The notes: generated by a model from the letters alone, not told the origin. Positions 47,721-59,010 are shown, numbered from the stretch's first letter. The stretch is 64,000 bases of DNA from Balaenoptera acutorostrata (GCF_949987535.1 NW_026645883.1:186001-250000), one strand, 5' to 3'. Numbers and translations are program-made.

Positions 47721-48220
47721 AGGTGAGCCTGCGCCATCTGTTGGCTTTAAGCGCCCCCTCTCTGCTCCCAGAGTCGCACTGAGCGGCCTGTCCCTCTAGC
47801 CCTTGGGGCCACTTACCTGCGCTTGGCTCAACTAGCTGCCTTCGCCCACCTCACTCATGCTCTCCAATCTGCGCCCTCTCCCATCAGTCGAGCTCAAAAT
47901 GCCCCCAAATTGCTTACAAATGAGGACCCCGGATTGGAAGAAACGCTTGATGTCACCTGAGCACCCTCATCCATGCAGGAGACCCTTCTGCTGCATACCT
48001 GCCTAATGGTCTCCCAGCTTCTTTTTGCACCTATGTAGGGATGGAGATTTCTTGACTTTTCCAGACAGCTGGAGTCAGGAAGAGTCCATATTCGCATAGT
48101 TGAAGAGGGTCATTCCCTGGCCTTAGTCTTTACTTCCCAGGGCTAAACATTCTGAATTCTTTTAACTATTTCTCATGTGATAGGATGTCTGGATCTGTCA
48201 CTGTTGCCATATTGTCAGCA
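47720..48220. other. Flank just upstream of the CpG island
   Basis: Non-repetitive. Holds a perfect minus-strand donor consensus CAG|GTAAGT (donor 47,816-47,811), which could end a CDH23 first exon starting further upstream. Otherwise nothing recognised. Confidence 0.4.
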
Positions 48221-48432
48221 TATTGACAATAGCTGCCTAGAGCCAGGCTCTGGGCTGAGACTTCCCGCCTCAATTCATTCTGTCCTCAACATAGCCTTTC
48301 TGGTAGGTCCTGTCGTTAGCCTGGCTTTACAATAATAAAATGGGCTTTAGGGAGGTGAGTGAGTTTACCCATGTGGTGGAGTCAGGTACCGAACCTAGAA
48401 TCTGCCTGATTCCAAAGCTCCTGTTCTTTACC
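48220..48432 (-). repeat. MIR SINE
   Basis: 'caatagctgcctagagccag', 'gctttacaataataaaatgg', 'gaacctagaatctgcctgat' is diverged reverse MIR. Confidence 0.65.
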
Positions 48433-49785
48433 ATTCATTCATTACTGCTACTATGTGCTAGCTAATGGAAATAGGTTCTGGGGATGTGATGGAGAAAAAA
48501 AAAAAATAGGCTTGGTCGTTGTACCTTGCAGAGCTCCTCTAATGGGGAAAACAGACAGTCAATGAAACACATAAACAGGTAAAATTAGAGTCAGAATCAA
48601 TGCTAGGAAAAGGAGTGTTTTAATGGCACCTGGCTTAGGGGATCAGGGAAGATTTCCTGGAGGAGGTAACACTGAGCTGAGATCTGAAGGATAAGCGATG
48701 GAGAGAGAGTTGATTTTAGGCAGAAGAAACAGCATGTGCAAAGGCCCTGTGGTAGGAAGGAACTGGCATACATAAGGAAGTGAAGGAAAGCCAGAGAGGC
48801 TGGAGCACTGGAAGGGTGAGGAGGACGGTGAGTGCAAAGCCACAGTGGGAGAAAGGGCCAGACTGTGCAGGGCGTGTTGGCCTTAATCAGGGTTTGATCT
48901 CTATCCTAAGAGTGGAGGCTTTGAAGCAGATGGTTGGGATGGAGGTGGAGGGGTGGGAGTGTCATGATCTGATTTGTAGTTGGAAAAATGGGGAATTGAT
49001 TGGGAGGTAATAGATGATAAGAGCATAGTTCTTCAATTAGAAATATTTACTTATCTACTGTGTGACAGGAACTTCTCAACCAGGAACAGCAAACTGCAGC
49101 TTTCAGGCCAAATCCATCTTGCCCCCCATTTCTGTACAGAAAGTTTTAGTGGAACACAGACGTGCCCATCAGGCTATGGCTCCTGTCCCAGTACAACTGC
49201 AGAGTTAAGGAGTTGCAGCAGAGACTCCACAGCCCGCAAAACCTAAAATATTTACTGTCTGGCCCTTTACAAAAAAGTTTCTAACCCCTGTGAATCTTGA
49301 CACGTGGGACACATCAGTGAACAAAACACACACACAAGTGTGCGTGCACATATCCCCGCCCTCTTGGAGCTCACATCTCTGTAGGCTACTGCAGCTGTCC
49401 AGGTGTCGGAGTCCTGGCCTGGGGTGGTAGTGTTGAAGTGGAAAGAAGGGATATTCAGGAGGTAAAAATCTATAGGACTAGGAGAGGAAGTGATTATAGG
49501 GTGAGACAGAGGGTGGTGTCAAGGAGACCCCAGGTTTCTGGCTTGTGAAAGTAGGTGGACAGGGTGCTGTTTCCTGAGATGGGGAGCGAGGGAAGAGGAC
49601 CACCACAGGGAAAGGAGCAAGAGCCCCCCTGCCCCGGGACGTGTCGAGTGTGAGATGACTGAATGCAGATGTCAGGTAGGCCATTAGACACATGAGTCTG
49701 GGGCTTGAGGACAAAGGGCAGAGCCAGAGATGTGGTCTGACAGGTCTCAGGGGGGTCACAGTTTAAGACAGGGTGATGGAGCCAG
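48432..49785 (-). repeat. L2 LINE, interrupted
   Basis: 48,432-49,030 is inverted L2 ('ggtctgggggatgtgatgg'-like start, 'gtgcaaaggccctgtggtag', 'ggagtgtcatgatctgattt'). 49,385-49,785 continues it ('caaggagaccccaggtttct', 'gtttcctgagatggggagcg'). The gap holds a hAT element (49,055-49,295) and an extra L2 tail scrap (49,300-49,385). Confidence 0.7.
49055..49295 (-). mobile_element. hAT-type DNA transposon remnant inside L2
   Basis: 'caggccaaatccatcttgcc', 'tttctgtacagaaagtttta', 'gtggaacacagacgtgccca' and 'tttactgtctggccctttac' match a common mammalian hAT MITE whose name I cannot fix. It separates two L2 halves. Confidence 0.65.
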
Positions 49786-50620
49786 GAGCTGGGGGATCTG
49801 GGTTCTGAATATCAGACTGTTCTCTATCTGGTTTTGGGTAGACACGACCTCTCTTTGCCTCCTGTTCCTCATTCACAAAATGAAAGTACTAGAGGAGGTG
49901 CTCTTCAAAGATTCTCCAATCCCCAAACCTTCTTTCTTTCTGGTTTGCCACCTTCTGTCTTAAACTGTGACTCTTCAGCCTGTCTGTAGTCATTTTACAC
50001 ATGAACAAAACAGCATTGAATTCAGGGAGACCATCACCTCCTCCAATGTGGGCATCATACTTCTGTTCACAGAACCTCTTTGGCCGCCACTTTTATTCCA
50101 CAAGTATTTGTCAAGTGCCCACTCTGTACCAAGCACCGTGCTAGGAACCTGGGTGTCTATCCGAGTGCAGCCAGCCCACAGAACTGCTCTGAGTGTGTAA
50201 GGGGATTCAAAGCAAATTTGGTTGCCGTGATGAAAGAGCTGAGAATTCAAATGGGGGATGGTGATGTAATCCAGAGTTCAGCAACAGCAGAAAGTTGCTA
50301 GCCCCCAAGGCTGGAGGGATGAAGGGAGGAAGCAGAGTCACCAGGATCAGGGTCATGCAGCGGAAGATGGAACTACAGTGGACCTGGCTGGTGGGAGCCG
50401 GAGACACAGCTACTGCCAGAGACACTGCTTAAGGTCAAGTGTGAAGAAGAGATACCCTGACTTCCCCCTTCCCCCAGCCCTCTGGCCTGCCCCCAATACC
50501 TCCCTTTGGCCAACCCCAGCCAGAAGCTGCAGACTCAGGTGTGATTTGGGGTCAGCCCTACTATGATTCGAAGCACAGCAGAGGAGAGCAGCGAATGGAT
50601 CTGAGGGGAACAAGCCAGTA
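49785..50620. other. 5' flank, mostly unique
   Basis: A MIR-like scrap lies at 49,830-49,900. An L2 tail scrap on minus lies near 50,090-50,155 ('caagtatttgtcaagtgccc'). No gene signal. Confidence 0.4.
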
Positions 50621-50960
50621 CCGCACACTGGGGACACACCTGTGAATAACAGGCAGCCCTGTCTTTGAGGCAGTCCCAGTCCAAGAGGGAGACAGACATG
50701 TAAATCAAGTATAGAGTGGCAGGCTAAGTGTTGCAAAGCGGAGAGGTAGCCCAAGGAGAGTGGGGTGATGGATTCTCAAGAAAGCTGAATCCAGAAAAGC
50801 TGTCTGGACAAGGAGACTTCAGAGCTGCGTTTTGCTGTGATGATCAGGAGTTCCACAGGCAGCCAAAGCAAAGGGGCATCTCAGGTGGAGGGAAGAGCAT
50901 GAGCAAAGGTCCGGGGGCATGCACGTGGACTCTCCCCGCAGGAGCCGTGGGAGTTTTCTG
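50620..50960 (-). repeat. L2 LINE fragment
   Basis: 'gaataacaggcagccctgtc', 'gagggagacagacatgtaaa' and 'ggtggagggaagagcatgag' are inverted L2. Confidence 0.6.
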
Positions 50961-51249
50961 ACCCTAGAAGTGAGTAGCAGTCCTGCTGTTCTGCACATGA
51001 AGCAGACAAATGCAGGATGGCAGCGTTTGCAGGAGACTCAGAGCTGGTAAAAAGAACTCAGCCTCTATCCTCTGAACCAGCACCTTCAAATCTCCAGGGA
51101 ATTAATCCCCGGAATTCTGGCCTTTCTTCCTGGCTGGGGTTTCCATCTCTCAAACTATGTCAGGGTTGTCCACCAACAGCTCAGAGTTCTCCCCACCTGC
51201 CTTTCCTTAGGAAACCTTTGCCTCTCCCCCAAACCTTTGGGGCACCTCT

Positions 51250-51385
51250 TACCACTTTATGTGGCTTTGGACAAGTCTCTCAGCCTCTCTGAGCTCTGGT
51301 TTCCATTTCTGTAATTGAGGTCATGGCATCTGCCCAGCCTTCCTCCTGGGGCAGTGTGAGAGCACTTTGACAACTGTAAAGAACC
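51250..51385 (+). repeat. MIR SINE fragment
   Basis: 'atgtggctttggacaagtct', 'ctcagcctctctgagctctg' and 'gtttccatttctgtaattga' mark plus MIR. 50,960-51,250 and 51,385-51,960 hold nothing I recognise. Confidence 0.75.
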
Positions 51386-51964
51386 ATAGAGATGCTACCT
51401 GCCCAGGGCCCAGCATCATGCAAACCCCTGTCCTACTGGGGGGAGCTCCCCCCTGAGGAAGGATCAGGCCTTGCTTTAACTGTAACAACTAAAAGGGAAG
51501 GTCCTCCATCATCTCACCTCCTGGCCACAGGGCAGAGCACATGGCCCAGGCCAGCCAATCAGAAGCTCCCCTCTCAACTTTGAACCTTGAAGAGAATCAC
51601 AAAGTTTAGAAATAGTTTAGAATAGTTTAGAAGTTATGGAAAGTACCAAACCCTGACCGACAGCACTTGAGGCCTGACCTGGGCTTCATTCTCAGCTGCA
51701 TTCTTGGCCACCTGCCTCCTTTGGTTCCTATCTGTTTTCTGGGCCTGTCCTGCAGCCTCTGTTTCATTCTGCAAGCATTCCCACTTACCTAACTAGTAAA
51801 TTCATTTTCTGCATCAATTAGCCAGAGCTTATTTCTGTTGCTGGCAACCATGAGAACCCTGCCTGGTATGGACCATATGAGGATTCTCCTGTCAGTTGTA
51901 GGGGATTACAGTAAAACATGGGGTCAGCATTGCCAGAGTACCTCCATCCCCCCTTTCCCAAGAT

Positions 51965-52090
51965 TTAAGAAAGAAGAAAGAAGGAAAGGAAGGAAGGGAG
52001 GGAGGGAGGGAGGGAGGGAGGAAAGAAGGGTAAGAAAGAGAGAGGGAAGGAAAGAAGGGAGGGGAGGAAGGAAAGAAGGAAAAGAAAGAA
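51965..52090. repeat. Polypurine (GAAG/GGGA)n tract
   Basis: About 125 bases almost entirely A and G on the plus strand, including six GGAG units. Unstable simple repeat that could form triplex DNA. Confidence 0.95.
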
Positions 52091-52229
52091 TTGATATACT
52101 GGCTCCTTCCATATCGGAATGACCTTGTCCAGGTATTTCCAGAAGTGGCCACATCTCTGTAGTGGGTTCAAGTTCATCTTTAGCTCAGAGACACATTTGA
52201 TTTTAGGATCCTCAAAGACAGGGACCATG

Positions 52230-52775
52230 TCTTTGTTCATTCATCTAGCGAGGTTTCCTGGAGGATCCATAGTGTTCCAGGCTCTCGACTGGGTGCTAAG
52301 AACACAGAGAAGCAAATGACATTATTCTGGTCCTCAGGGAAGCTACAGTCTAGTTGGAATGACAGATAAAGGCATAAGACGATGCCATTCTTGAGGCCAG
52401 GACCAGGTTCAGCAGCGACAGAGGGACCCCCAAGAAGGGTACAGTCCACCCGAACCAAGGAGACTGGGGAAGACTTCCAAGAGGAGGGACCACGTAAGCA
52501 GAGCCTTGAAAGATGAGTGCTCCTGGCCAGATAAGGCCAGCAAGGGCATCTGTGGTAGAGGGGGCTGTGTGTGTACAAAGTCACAGAGGCATCACACAGT
52601 TTAGAGACTTCAGGTAGTGGGGCAGTAGGGCTGGACCAAGGTGTGCTGGGAGAGGTGAGAGAGGAGTCTCAGGAGAGGGGTAAGGGCTGGACCATGAAGG
52701 GCCTGGTATGCCACACCTGGGCCTGGGGATCACTGAGCAAATGAAGCTGGAGGAGGAGGGGGATGGGCTTGGAGG
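52230..52775 (-). repeat. L2 LINE fragment
   Basis: 'gactgggtgctaagaacaca', 'gactggggaagacttccaag', 'gacatgtaaatc'-like spacing and 'accatgaagggcctggtatg' place it as inverted L2. Confidence 0.65.
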
Positions 52776-53154
52776 CGAAGATGTCCAGTATGATGCATGA
52801 TCATACTGAAAAGCATGATGAGCTAAAGGATGGAGAGGAAGAGACTGCACTGTCCCACAGTGGCCCTGGGCTGGCATCTTGGAGGAATGGGCATCTCCCC
52901 TTCACTGTCTCTGTATCCCTAAAATACCAAATAATCTGCTGACCCACTGGCACTCTCAATGAGAAAGGATAGGAGGAAAGGAGGGGGAGGGAATCCAGAT
53001 GTGCTCTTATAAATCTGTCCATCCTATTAAACCACCTGGGACCGGATTGGCTTCCCCCTCGGCCCCTCGGCACCCCGGCCCCACTGGAGAGCTTTCCACC
53101 CCTCCTTTCTTCCCCAGGAATGGAGGTGAGGCAGGGGGGTGTAAGGCAAGGCTC

Positions 53155-53330
53155 AGGAGATAGAATGCAGTGGACCTGGGTCTTAGCCGACTTGTCTGAG
53201 CCTCAGTTTCCTCAGCAGTCAATGGGCGCATAGCTCCCAGCCTCCCTGAATACCTCCCAAGGTTGCCGTTCAGGTCGAAAGAGAAAAACACCCACTCAAG
53301 TGCTTTATAAACTGTGGAAACAAAACAACA
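53155..53330 (+). repeat. MIR SINE
   Basis: 'cagtggacctgggtcttagc', 'gtctgagcctcagtttcctc' and 'caagtgctttataaactgtg' follow plus MIR. Confidence 0.7.
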
Positions 53331-53369
53331 CTCACAAACAAGTCTCTCCTCCCCATGAGCGTCGATTAT

Positions 53370-54080
53370 TATTTTTAGCTCACATAAACGCCTCTCCTCT
53401 GGGCACCCTCCATAACAGCATTCCTTCCCCACTTCACCGTTTCCTACTCCCCCTCTATTCCCAGCCCTGAGCTGGTGCGGAGCCGTTTGTTACTTCCTGT
53501 CTGCGTCTGCCCGCTCCCCTCTCCTGGGGCAGCGCCTGCCACCATAAACCAAGCATGTGTGCTCCTGAGTTTAGTTTGTGGGCCCTCAGAGCTTGGCACA
53601 GCTGTGGCGGCTCGATGCAGCTTGTGAATGAGCGAGGCTGGAAGGCGAACAGGGTGGGCTGGGGCCACCCATCTGCAGCGTCGAGGGCCCCCGGGGAGCC
53701 CCCGAGGGCATGGCTTCCCTGGCCCCCTCTACAGCAAGGTTCTCTGTCCCCCATGAGGCCTAAGGAGCCAGGCTCTTCCCCTCACGTTCCTGCCCTGCTC
53801 CCTGCTCCCCTCTCCCATCATTTATTTATAAGGTATTCACAGCAAAATGAATGACAAAAAGTTAGGAGCTAATTAAAGCTGGCACAGATTGGCACATGGG
53901 CGCATGAATTATGCATTGGCGCGAATGGCACTTGGTGGCAAGGACCGGCACCATGTGCTCTGGGCACTGGTAGGAAGTGGGCACGGGGCCCCCTGCTCTG
54001 CCATGGTCCCCCACCCTGCCTCTCGGAGGGGCCCTCCACCCAGGGCCCTCTGTCTTTCTCTGGGGGCAGCTAGAGCCCGG
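53370..54080. promoter_or_regulatory. Candidate conserved non-coding element in CDH23 5' flank
   Basis: Repeat-free block with many factor-like words. The core at 53,820-53,960 has ctaattaaag (homeodomain-like, 53,869-53,878), gaattatgcat (POU/octamer-like, 53,906-53,916), and at least four TTGGC/TGGCA nuclear-factor-I half-sites between 53,888 and 53,942. It lies about 6-7 kb upstream of the island. Texture only; conservation and activity are untested. Confidence 0.3.
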
Positions 54081-54414
54081 TCCGCCACTCCCCACCGTGG
54101 GCGATTTCTCTCCGCACAGCCCACCATAGCATGTCCTGGCTGAGAGTGGTATCGACACCATAATCAGAGCCTGGACTCAGCCCACAGAAGCAGGTCCCTG
54201 GTTCTCCAGGCACGTGCTCGCCGCAGCCTCTGCACAAAATGGGCAGGGTTGGGCTTCTCAAAGAGTGGCAAAGCCTCGATATCCAGCCAGCTAACACTGA
54301 CATGAGCACCCTGGAGCTAGAGGACGCCTTTCAAGATCAGGCAGTTCACACCTCAGGGTGCCTTCACAGACGGAGAGCCTGAGGGGGAGAGGGGCAGGCT
54401 CTCTACAAAGCTAC

Positions 54415-54645
54415 ACAGATAGTAATAATAATAATAGTAATAGTAATGCCATCAGTTTAAAATGGATTTTGTTCCAGACACTGTTCCAAGTGCTTTGCAT
54501 GGATTATCTCATTCAATCCTCCAATGAAGAAGACACTCTAATGATCCAATCTGACAGATGAGGAAACGGAGCCAGCACAGAAATGTAAAAGCAGGTTGCC
54601 CAAGGTCACCGGGGACAAAGTCTGAATGAAACTGAACCCAAGCAG
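54415..54645 (-). repeat. MIR SINE
   Basis: 'gttccagacactgttccaag', 'ggattatctcattcaatcct', 'ctgacagatgaggaaacgga', 'ggttgcccaaggtcaccggg' is reverse MIR, with (TAA)n at its end. Confidence 0.9.
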
Positions 54646-54685
54646 TCAGATCCCAAGCCCTGCCTACCTGTGGGCCCCAGGGAAG

Positions 54686-54847
54686 TGGTTCTCAACCCCA
54701 GCTACACTTTAGAAGCTCCTGGGAGGAGGGTCGGGGATGTAAAAATAGGATCAGAGATTTGGATTTGATTGGTCTGGGCTAACATCTACACGTAGTGTTT
54801 TTGAAAGCTCCCTGGGTGATTCTAATGTGCAGAGGAAAACCACTGGT
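54686..54847 (+). mobile_element. hAT-Charlie MITE, MER20-like
   Basis: Opens gtggttctcaaccccagcta and closes 'gggtgattctaatgtgcaga' plus 'ggaaaaccactgg', the inverted-repeat ends of MER20 as recalled. Confidence 0.85.
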
Positions 54848-54864
54848 CTTGGGGGGTGGGGTAT

Positions 54865-54985
54865 GGGTATCGACCCCCAGACCGCAGATATGAGTTCTTG
54901 CTCTGCAGCTACTGACTGTGTGAATTAGAGCATATGGCTCAACCTTTTGGGACCTCCATTTCCTCATCAGTAAAATGGAGTTAGT
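54865..54985 (+). repeat. MIR SINE fragment
   Basis: 'gctctgcagctactgactgt', 'gtgaattagagcatatggct' and 'catttcctcatcagtaaaat' mark plus MIR; a second MIR follows immediately. Confidence 0.8.
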
Positions 54986-55158
54986 AATAGCTTGGGCTCT
55001 GGAGTTGGGCTGTTTGGGTTTAGTCTGAATCCTGGCTCTGTGGCAGAGAAGTTCTTGAACTTCTCTTTGCCTCAGTTTGCTCATCTGTAAAATGGTGACA
55101 ATGCTAGTATAGTTGTTGTGAGAACTGAATGAGTTGATGAATATAAAATGGTACCCAG
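54986..55158 (+). repeat. MIR SINE
   Basis: 'tgaatcctggctctgtggca', 'ctttgcctcagtttgctcat', 'ctgtaaaatggtgacaatgc' and 'tagttgttgtgagaactgaa' mark plus MIR, in tandem with the previous one. Confidence 0.9.
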
Positions 55159-55439
55159 GAGCCACGGGCATTAGCTGTCCTGGAAATGGGGAACCTTGCC
55201 CCTCCTGGCCCACAGGGCTGGGGCAAGGATCAAAAGAGGACCCAGATAATGCAGAGAGGCTGAGTGCACTGAGAGATACAGTGAGAGGCTGTCAGTCAGA
55301 AAAGACTGGGTCTCCTGGCTGCCTGTCCCGGGTCCTGACTTTCCTTTGCACACAGGAGACAGGAATACATTATCCTCGCAGACGTTTCAGACCACACAGA
55401 CAAGCCACCCCTCTCAATTTGGTATGTATCCTTCCAAGT

Positions 55440-55590
55440 AATGTTCTATATACACATGCAAATATATAGTTTGGGGCTGGGGGCAGGGGTGGGAGAGAGA
55501 GACATCTATCATAGAACACTTCTCTTCTTTTGAATTTTGAACCATATGAATGGTTCAAATATAAAAATAAATATAAAGGGGAGGCTCCAG
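55440..55590 (+). mobile_element. LINE-1 3' UTR fragment
   Basis: 'ggcaggggtgggagagagag' and 'ttttgaattttgaaccatat', then 'gaatggttcaaatataaaaa', resemble an L1 3' end. Confidence 0.6.
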
Positions 55591-55954
55591 GCAGAAGGAA
55601 AGTGGTCCCAGATGGAAGCTTGGATATTCAGGAAGGAAAGAAGGGCAATAGAAAGGGAAATATGGATAAATACAAATGAATCTTGGTTGTATAAAACAAT
55701 ACAACTAATGTTTAAAATACGAGAGAAAATTAAAATACACAACACAATAGCACATGAGTCAGGAAGCGGGTAAATGGACTTAGAATGTTCTAAGGCCCTT
55801 GCATTGTCCGGGACATGGGTGACAATGTGATGTGTGGTAAATGTTAATAAATCAAGGATGCCTGCTCTATCTCTAGGCTAACCCTAGAATAATCGTAAAT
55901 GGATGGATATAACCAGTCAGTAGGGGGGAAAACTGAATAATAAGGTTGCATGTG

Positions 55955-56125
55955 TGTGTGTGTGATTTTAAGAAATATTTGTTGTTTATAAATAGAGTCA
56001 CACTTCACATATTGTTCTATAACTTGATATTTTGCTCTGAAAAATATATCCTGGAGCTCTTTCCACATGGGTACACAGAGGGGCTGCCTCTCTCTTGTTA
56101 ATCTGCCAGCGTGCATTCCATAGAA
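55955..56125 (-). mobile_element. LINE-1 fragment
   Basis: 'gttctataacttgatatttt', 'atatatcctggagctctttc', 'cacatgggtacacagagggg' is inverted L1-like text. Confidence 0.55.
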
Positions 56126-56569
56126 GGGTGGTGACAGAGCTTCGAACGGGGTTGGGCCCTTACAAAGTGGGGCCCTGTGTGCCACCCACAGAACCCACCC
56201 TGGCTGCAGACTGTGGGGCAGAGAGAAGGCAACGCCCCTGGGCACATCCACAGCCTGGACTTGGGGGGCAATAAGCAAGAGCTGCCGCCTCCAGGGTCTG
56301 AGCCCCAACCCTGGCCCCATTAGTCACACACCAGAAAACCCAGTGTCCTGTAAAGAGGGAGGCAGCTGGCCCCACCTCCCACCTCTGGGCCCTACTGCAG
56401 TCAAACTACCCCAGAAAAGAGCTTGTTCCCATTTTCATGTCGCCTGACATGAAGAATTAAGGGGAAGCATCAGGGTGGCATTCAAAGCCCCCAAGCCTCT
56501 CACCCTAAGAAATCAGGCCCAGCATACCTTTGGGCGTCATCCCAACCTCTCTTCCCGACATAGCCTCTA

Positions 56570-56995
56570 TCTCAGCTGGCAAAATACACAGAGGTGGGTA
56601 CAAGGATGTTTAGTGCGGTACCCTTTATAATGCGGGGAAGAGGAGCATTGGGGGGAGTTACATGTCTCCTCAACAGGGGACTGGTTAAACAGACCATGCC
56701 TTGACTCATCTGTTCTACGGGCCGCTCGCTCTGCTCTTCAGACCTCCCCGTCCCCTGGCCTAGGCTCACCCTGTCCTCTCTCCTGCCATTGCCCACTGCC
56801 CTCCCTGCTCTCTGCTGAAGCCCATTTCCCAAGCCTCACCACCTCCCAGAAGCCTTCCCTGCCTGCCTCCCGGACCTCCAGGAAGTCCTCTGATCCTCAG
56901 GTTCCTCACTCTCTGGACAACTCCCGCATGGAACCTTCAGTGATCGTTTTGTCTTATGTCTGTCTGTCTTGTTTCCAATAAAATCAGAAGCACCC
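56570..56995 (+). repeat. LINE fragments (L1 scrap, then L2)
   Basis: 56,570-56,700 has L1-like words ('ggtgggtacaaggatgttta', 'aacaggggactggttaaaca'). 56,700-56,995 follows L2 ('ccagaagccttccctgcctg'). Confidence 0.5.
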
Positions 56996-57024
56996 CAGAG
57001 AGCAGCGACCAAGGTGTATCTGGA

Positions 57025-57195
57025 GGAGTTCCAGACAGAGATCGGAAGACCTAGGATTCAGCCCTGACTCTGCCGTGTTCTGCCTGAATGACCTTGAACA
57101 AGGTATTTCTCCCCCTGAGCCTCTGTCTCCTCATCTAACCATGAGGAGTGAGTTCAAGGTCCTCCCAGGGTTCCTCCTGCTCTGAGAATCTAAAG
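57025..57195 (+). repeat. MIR SINE
   Basis: 'ggattcagccctgactctgc', 'gaatgaccttgaacaaggta', 'tctgtctcctcatctaacca' mark plus MIR. Confidence 0.8.
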
Positions 57196-57224
57196 TCATT
57201 TCGTGCTTTTCTGTACCTTCCTAA

Positions 57225-57362
57225 GAAGTAATAAAAACTAAAATTTTACATCTTAAGGGGGTTACGCCCACAATCTCACTTAATCCTCACAACGACTCTA
57301 TGAGAACGGCACTATTATTGTCTCCATTTCACTGATGAGAAAACTGAGGCAAAGGAAGGCTG
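57225..57362 (-). repeat. MIR SINE
   Basis: 'cacttaatcctcacaacgac', 'tctatgagaacggcactatt', 'ccatttcactgatgagaaaa' mark reverse MIR, head-to-head with the previous copy. Confidence 0.85.
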
Positions 57363-57364
57363 TA

Positions 57365-57725
57365 TCAGTGAAGTTAAACTGGGCCATGGTGCAGTACAAA
57401 CAAATTCTGAAATCTCAGTGGCAATAAAAATTTACTTCTTGCTCACATACCGTGTAAGGCTGGTGGGATGGCTTTCCTCTGAGGGTGACTTGGGGACTCA
57501 GGGCGCTTCCATCTTAGAGCTATACTCTAACACAATATCCTTGTGGGGTATTGCAACACAAACACATACCCCTGTGGCCACACACAGGCCACCATGACAG
57601 GGCAAGACAGGGATGGAGGATGTCCACAGGCTCTTAACCGCCTTTCCTAGGGCGACACGCACATCACTCCTGCTCCCATTTCTCCAGCGGGAACTAGTTA
57701 GTCACATGGCTCCAACCTAACTACT
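57365..57725 (-). repeat. Interspersed repeat, family not assigned
   Basis: 'atttacttcttgctcacata', 'gggactcagggcgcttccat', 'ggaactagttagtcacatgg', 'ctccaacctaactactggga' is text I recognise as recurring in mammals but cannot name. Strand is a guess. Confidence 0.4.
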
Positions 57726-57764
57726 GGGACGCTGGAATGTGTAGTGGATGAGCACCAAGAATCT

Positions 57765-58185
57765 GCAGCACTGAAGCTAAGGAACTTGACCGAAGCCACA
57801 CAGGAAGTGCTAGAGTCAAGGATTTGAACCCAGCTAGCGATACTTCAGGCTTTCTGCTTAATTGCCATTCTACATCGTCTCCAAGGAGGTACCAGGTCCA
57901 CAAGGGCCGGGTTAAGAGGCTGACGGTGACAGGTAAAAGACGAGGAAGAAATAGCAGCCGGGCAGAAGTAACAGCAGGCAGCCACCGTCCATGGAAGAAT
58001 CCTAATAGTTCCCATCTGTTGAGCACCTGAAAGGGGCCAGGCATTTTATAAAATGTTCCATCTAATCCTCTCAATATCTTGGCAATAAAATCCACTTCCA
58101 CTCTACAGATGAGGAAAGTGAGGCTCAAGGAAGTTAAGCAAACTGCCTAAGGTCCAGCAGATGGGAAGCATCTGGATGATCCGCA
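57765..58185 (-). repeat. Two MIR SINE pieces
   Basis: 57,765-57,850 ('ccgaagccacacaggaagtg', 'ggatttgaacccagctagcg') and 57,995-58,185 ('gttgagcacctgaaaggggc', 'ctctacagatgaggaaagtg'), both reversed; probably two insertions or one split copy. Confidence 0.8.
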
Positions 58186-58689
58186 AGTCCCTCTGAAGGT
58201 TCTCACCCAGGGCCCTGCAGAGGGCTTGTAAGTGAGGACTGAGTTGAGGCATGAGCTCCCAGTCTGGGCCCTGCCAATCCTTCGCTGCCAAAGCCAGGAC
58301 AGAAGTAGCCTGGAGAGGGGGAAAGGGAGCTGTTGTCCAGGGCGTACTGAAAACTCTGGGGACAGAGCAGCCCCCAGGGACAGACCAGTTCCCTAGGGCC
58401 CGGCTGTCCAAAGGAATCCAGATCTGCGGTACGGGCGCCACCTAGAGGCCGAGTTCGGTGCAGCACCTCTCACTCTGCGGGACCGCGCTCGCAGTCCTGA
58501 AATGGAGGGAACACAGGCTCTCTTTTTAGAGAGACCGGAGCCAAAAGTGCGGAAGCTTGGTGACTGTCCTTCACCATCTGCTCCACACACGCCCCATCCC
58601 CCAGCATTCCTGTCCCAGGCATCCTAGGTCTCTCCCTAGACTTGTTTTTAACAAAAATATTAATTGATGGGCCAGGCACCCTTATGGGC

Positions 58690-59010
58690 TCGTTTTGGGA
58701 CTGAGAGTCCAGATTCTTGGGTTCAGTATCTACTCAGTCACTAGCTGGCTGTGTGACCCTGGGTAAGTCACTGCCCCTCTCTGGGCTTCAGGTACCTCCC
58801 TTGTAAAATGCAGGTTACAACCAGAGGTAACATAGCGGTGCCTGGAGTTTGAATCCCAGCTCCGCACTTCCTTGCTGTGTGACCCTTTGGGCAAGTTAAT
58901 TAACTTCCATGTGTCCAGTTAAGTCATCTGTAAAATGGGTGGATGATGCCTATTCAAAGAGTTTTATTATCAAGATTAAATTATTACTTATATATGTAAT
59001 ATAGTATATA
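58690..59010 (+). repeat. Two tandem MIR SINEs
   Basis: 58,690-58,815 ('agctggctgtgtgaccctgg', 'gtaagtcactgcccctctct') and 58,820-59,010 ('gtttgaatcccagctccgca', 'gtgtgaccctttgggcaagt', 'aagtcatctgtaaaatgggt'). 58,190-58,690 and 59,010-59,400 hold nothing else recognised. Confidence 0.85.

Noticed and set aside
46652..47722. 356-residue plus-strand open frame in the CpG island
   Set aside because: Made of Pro/Ala/Arg/Ser-rich residues expected from random GC-rich DNA, no domain, and overlapped by an even longer minus-strand frame.
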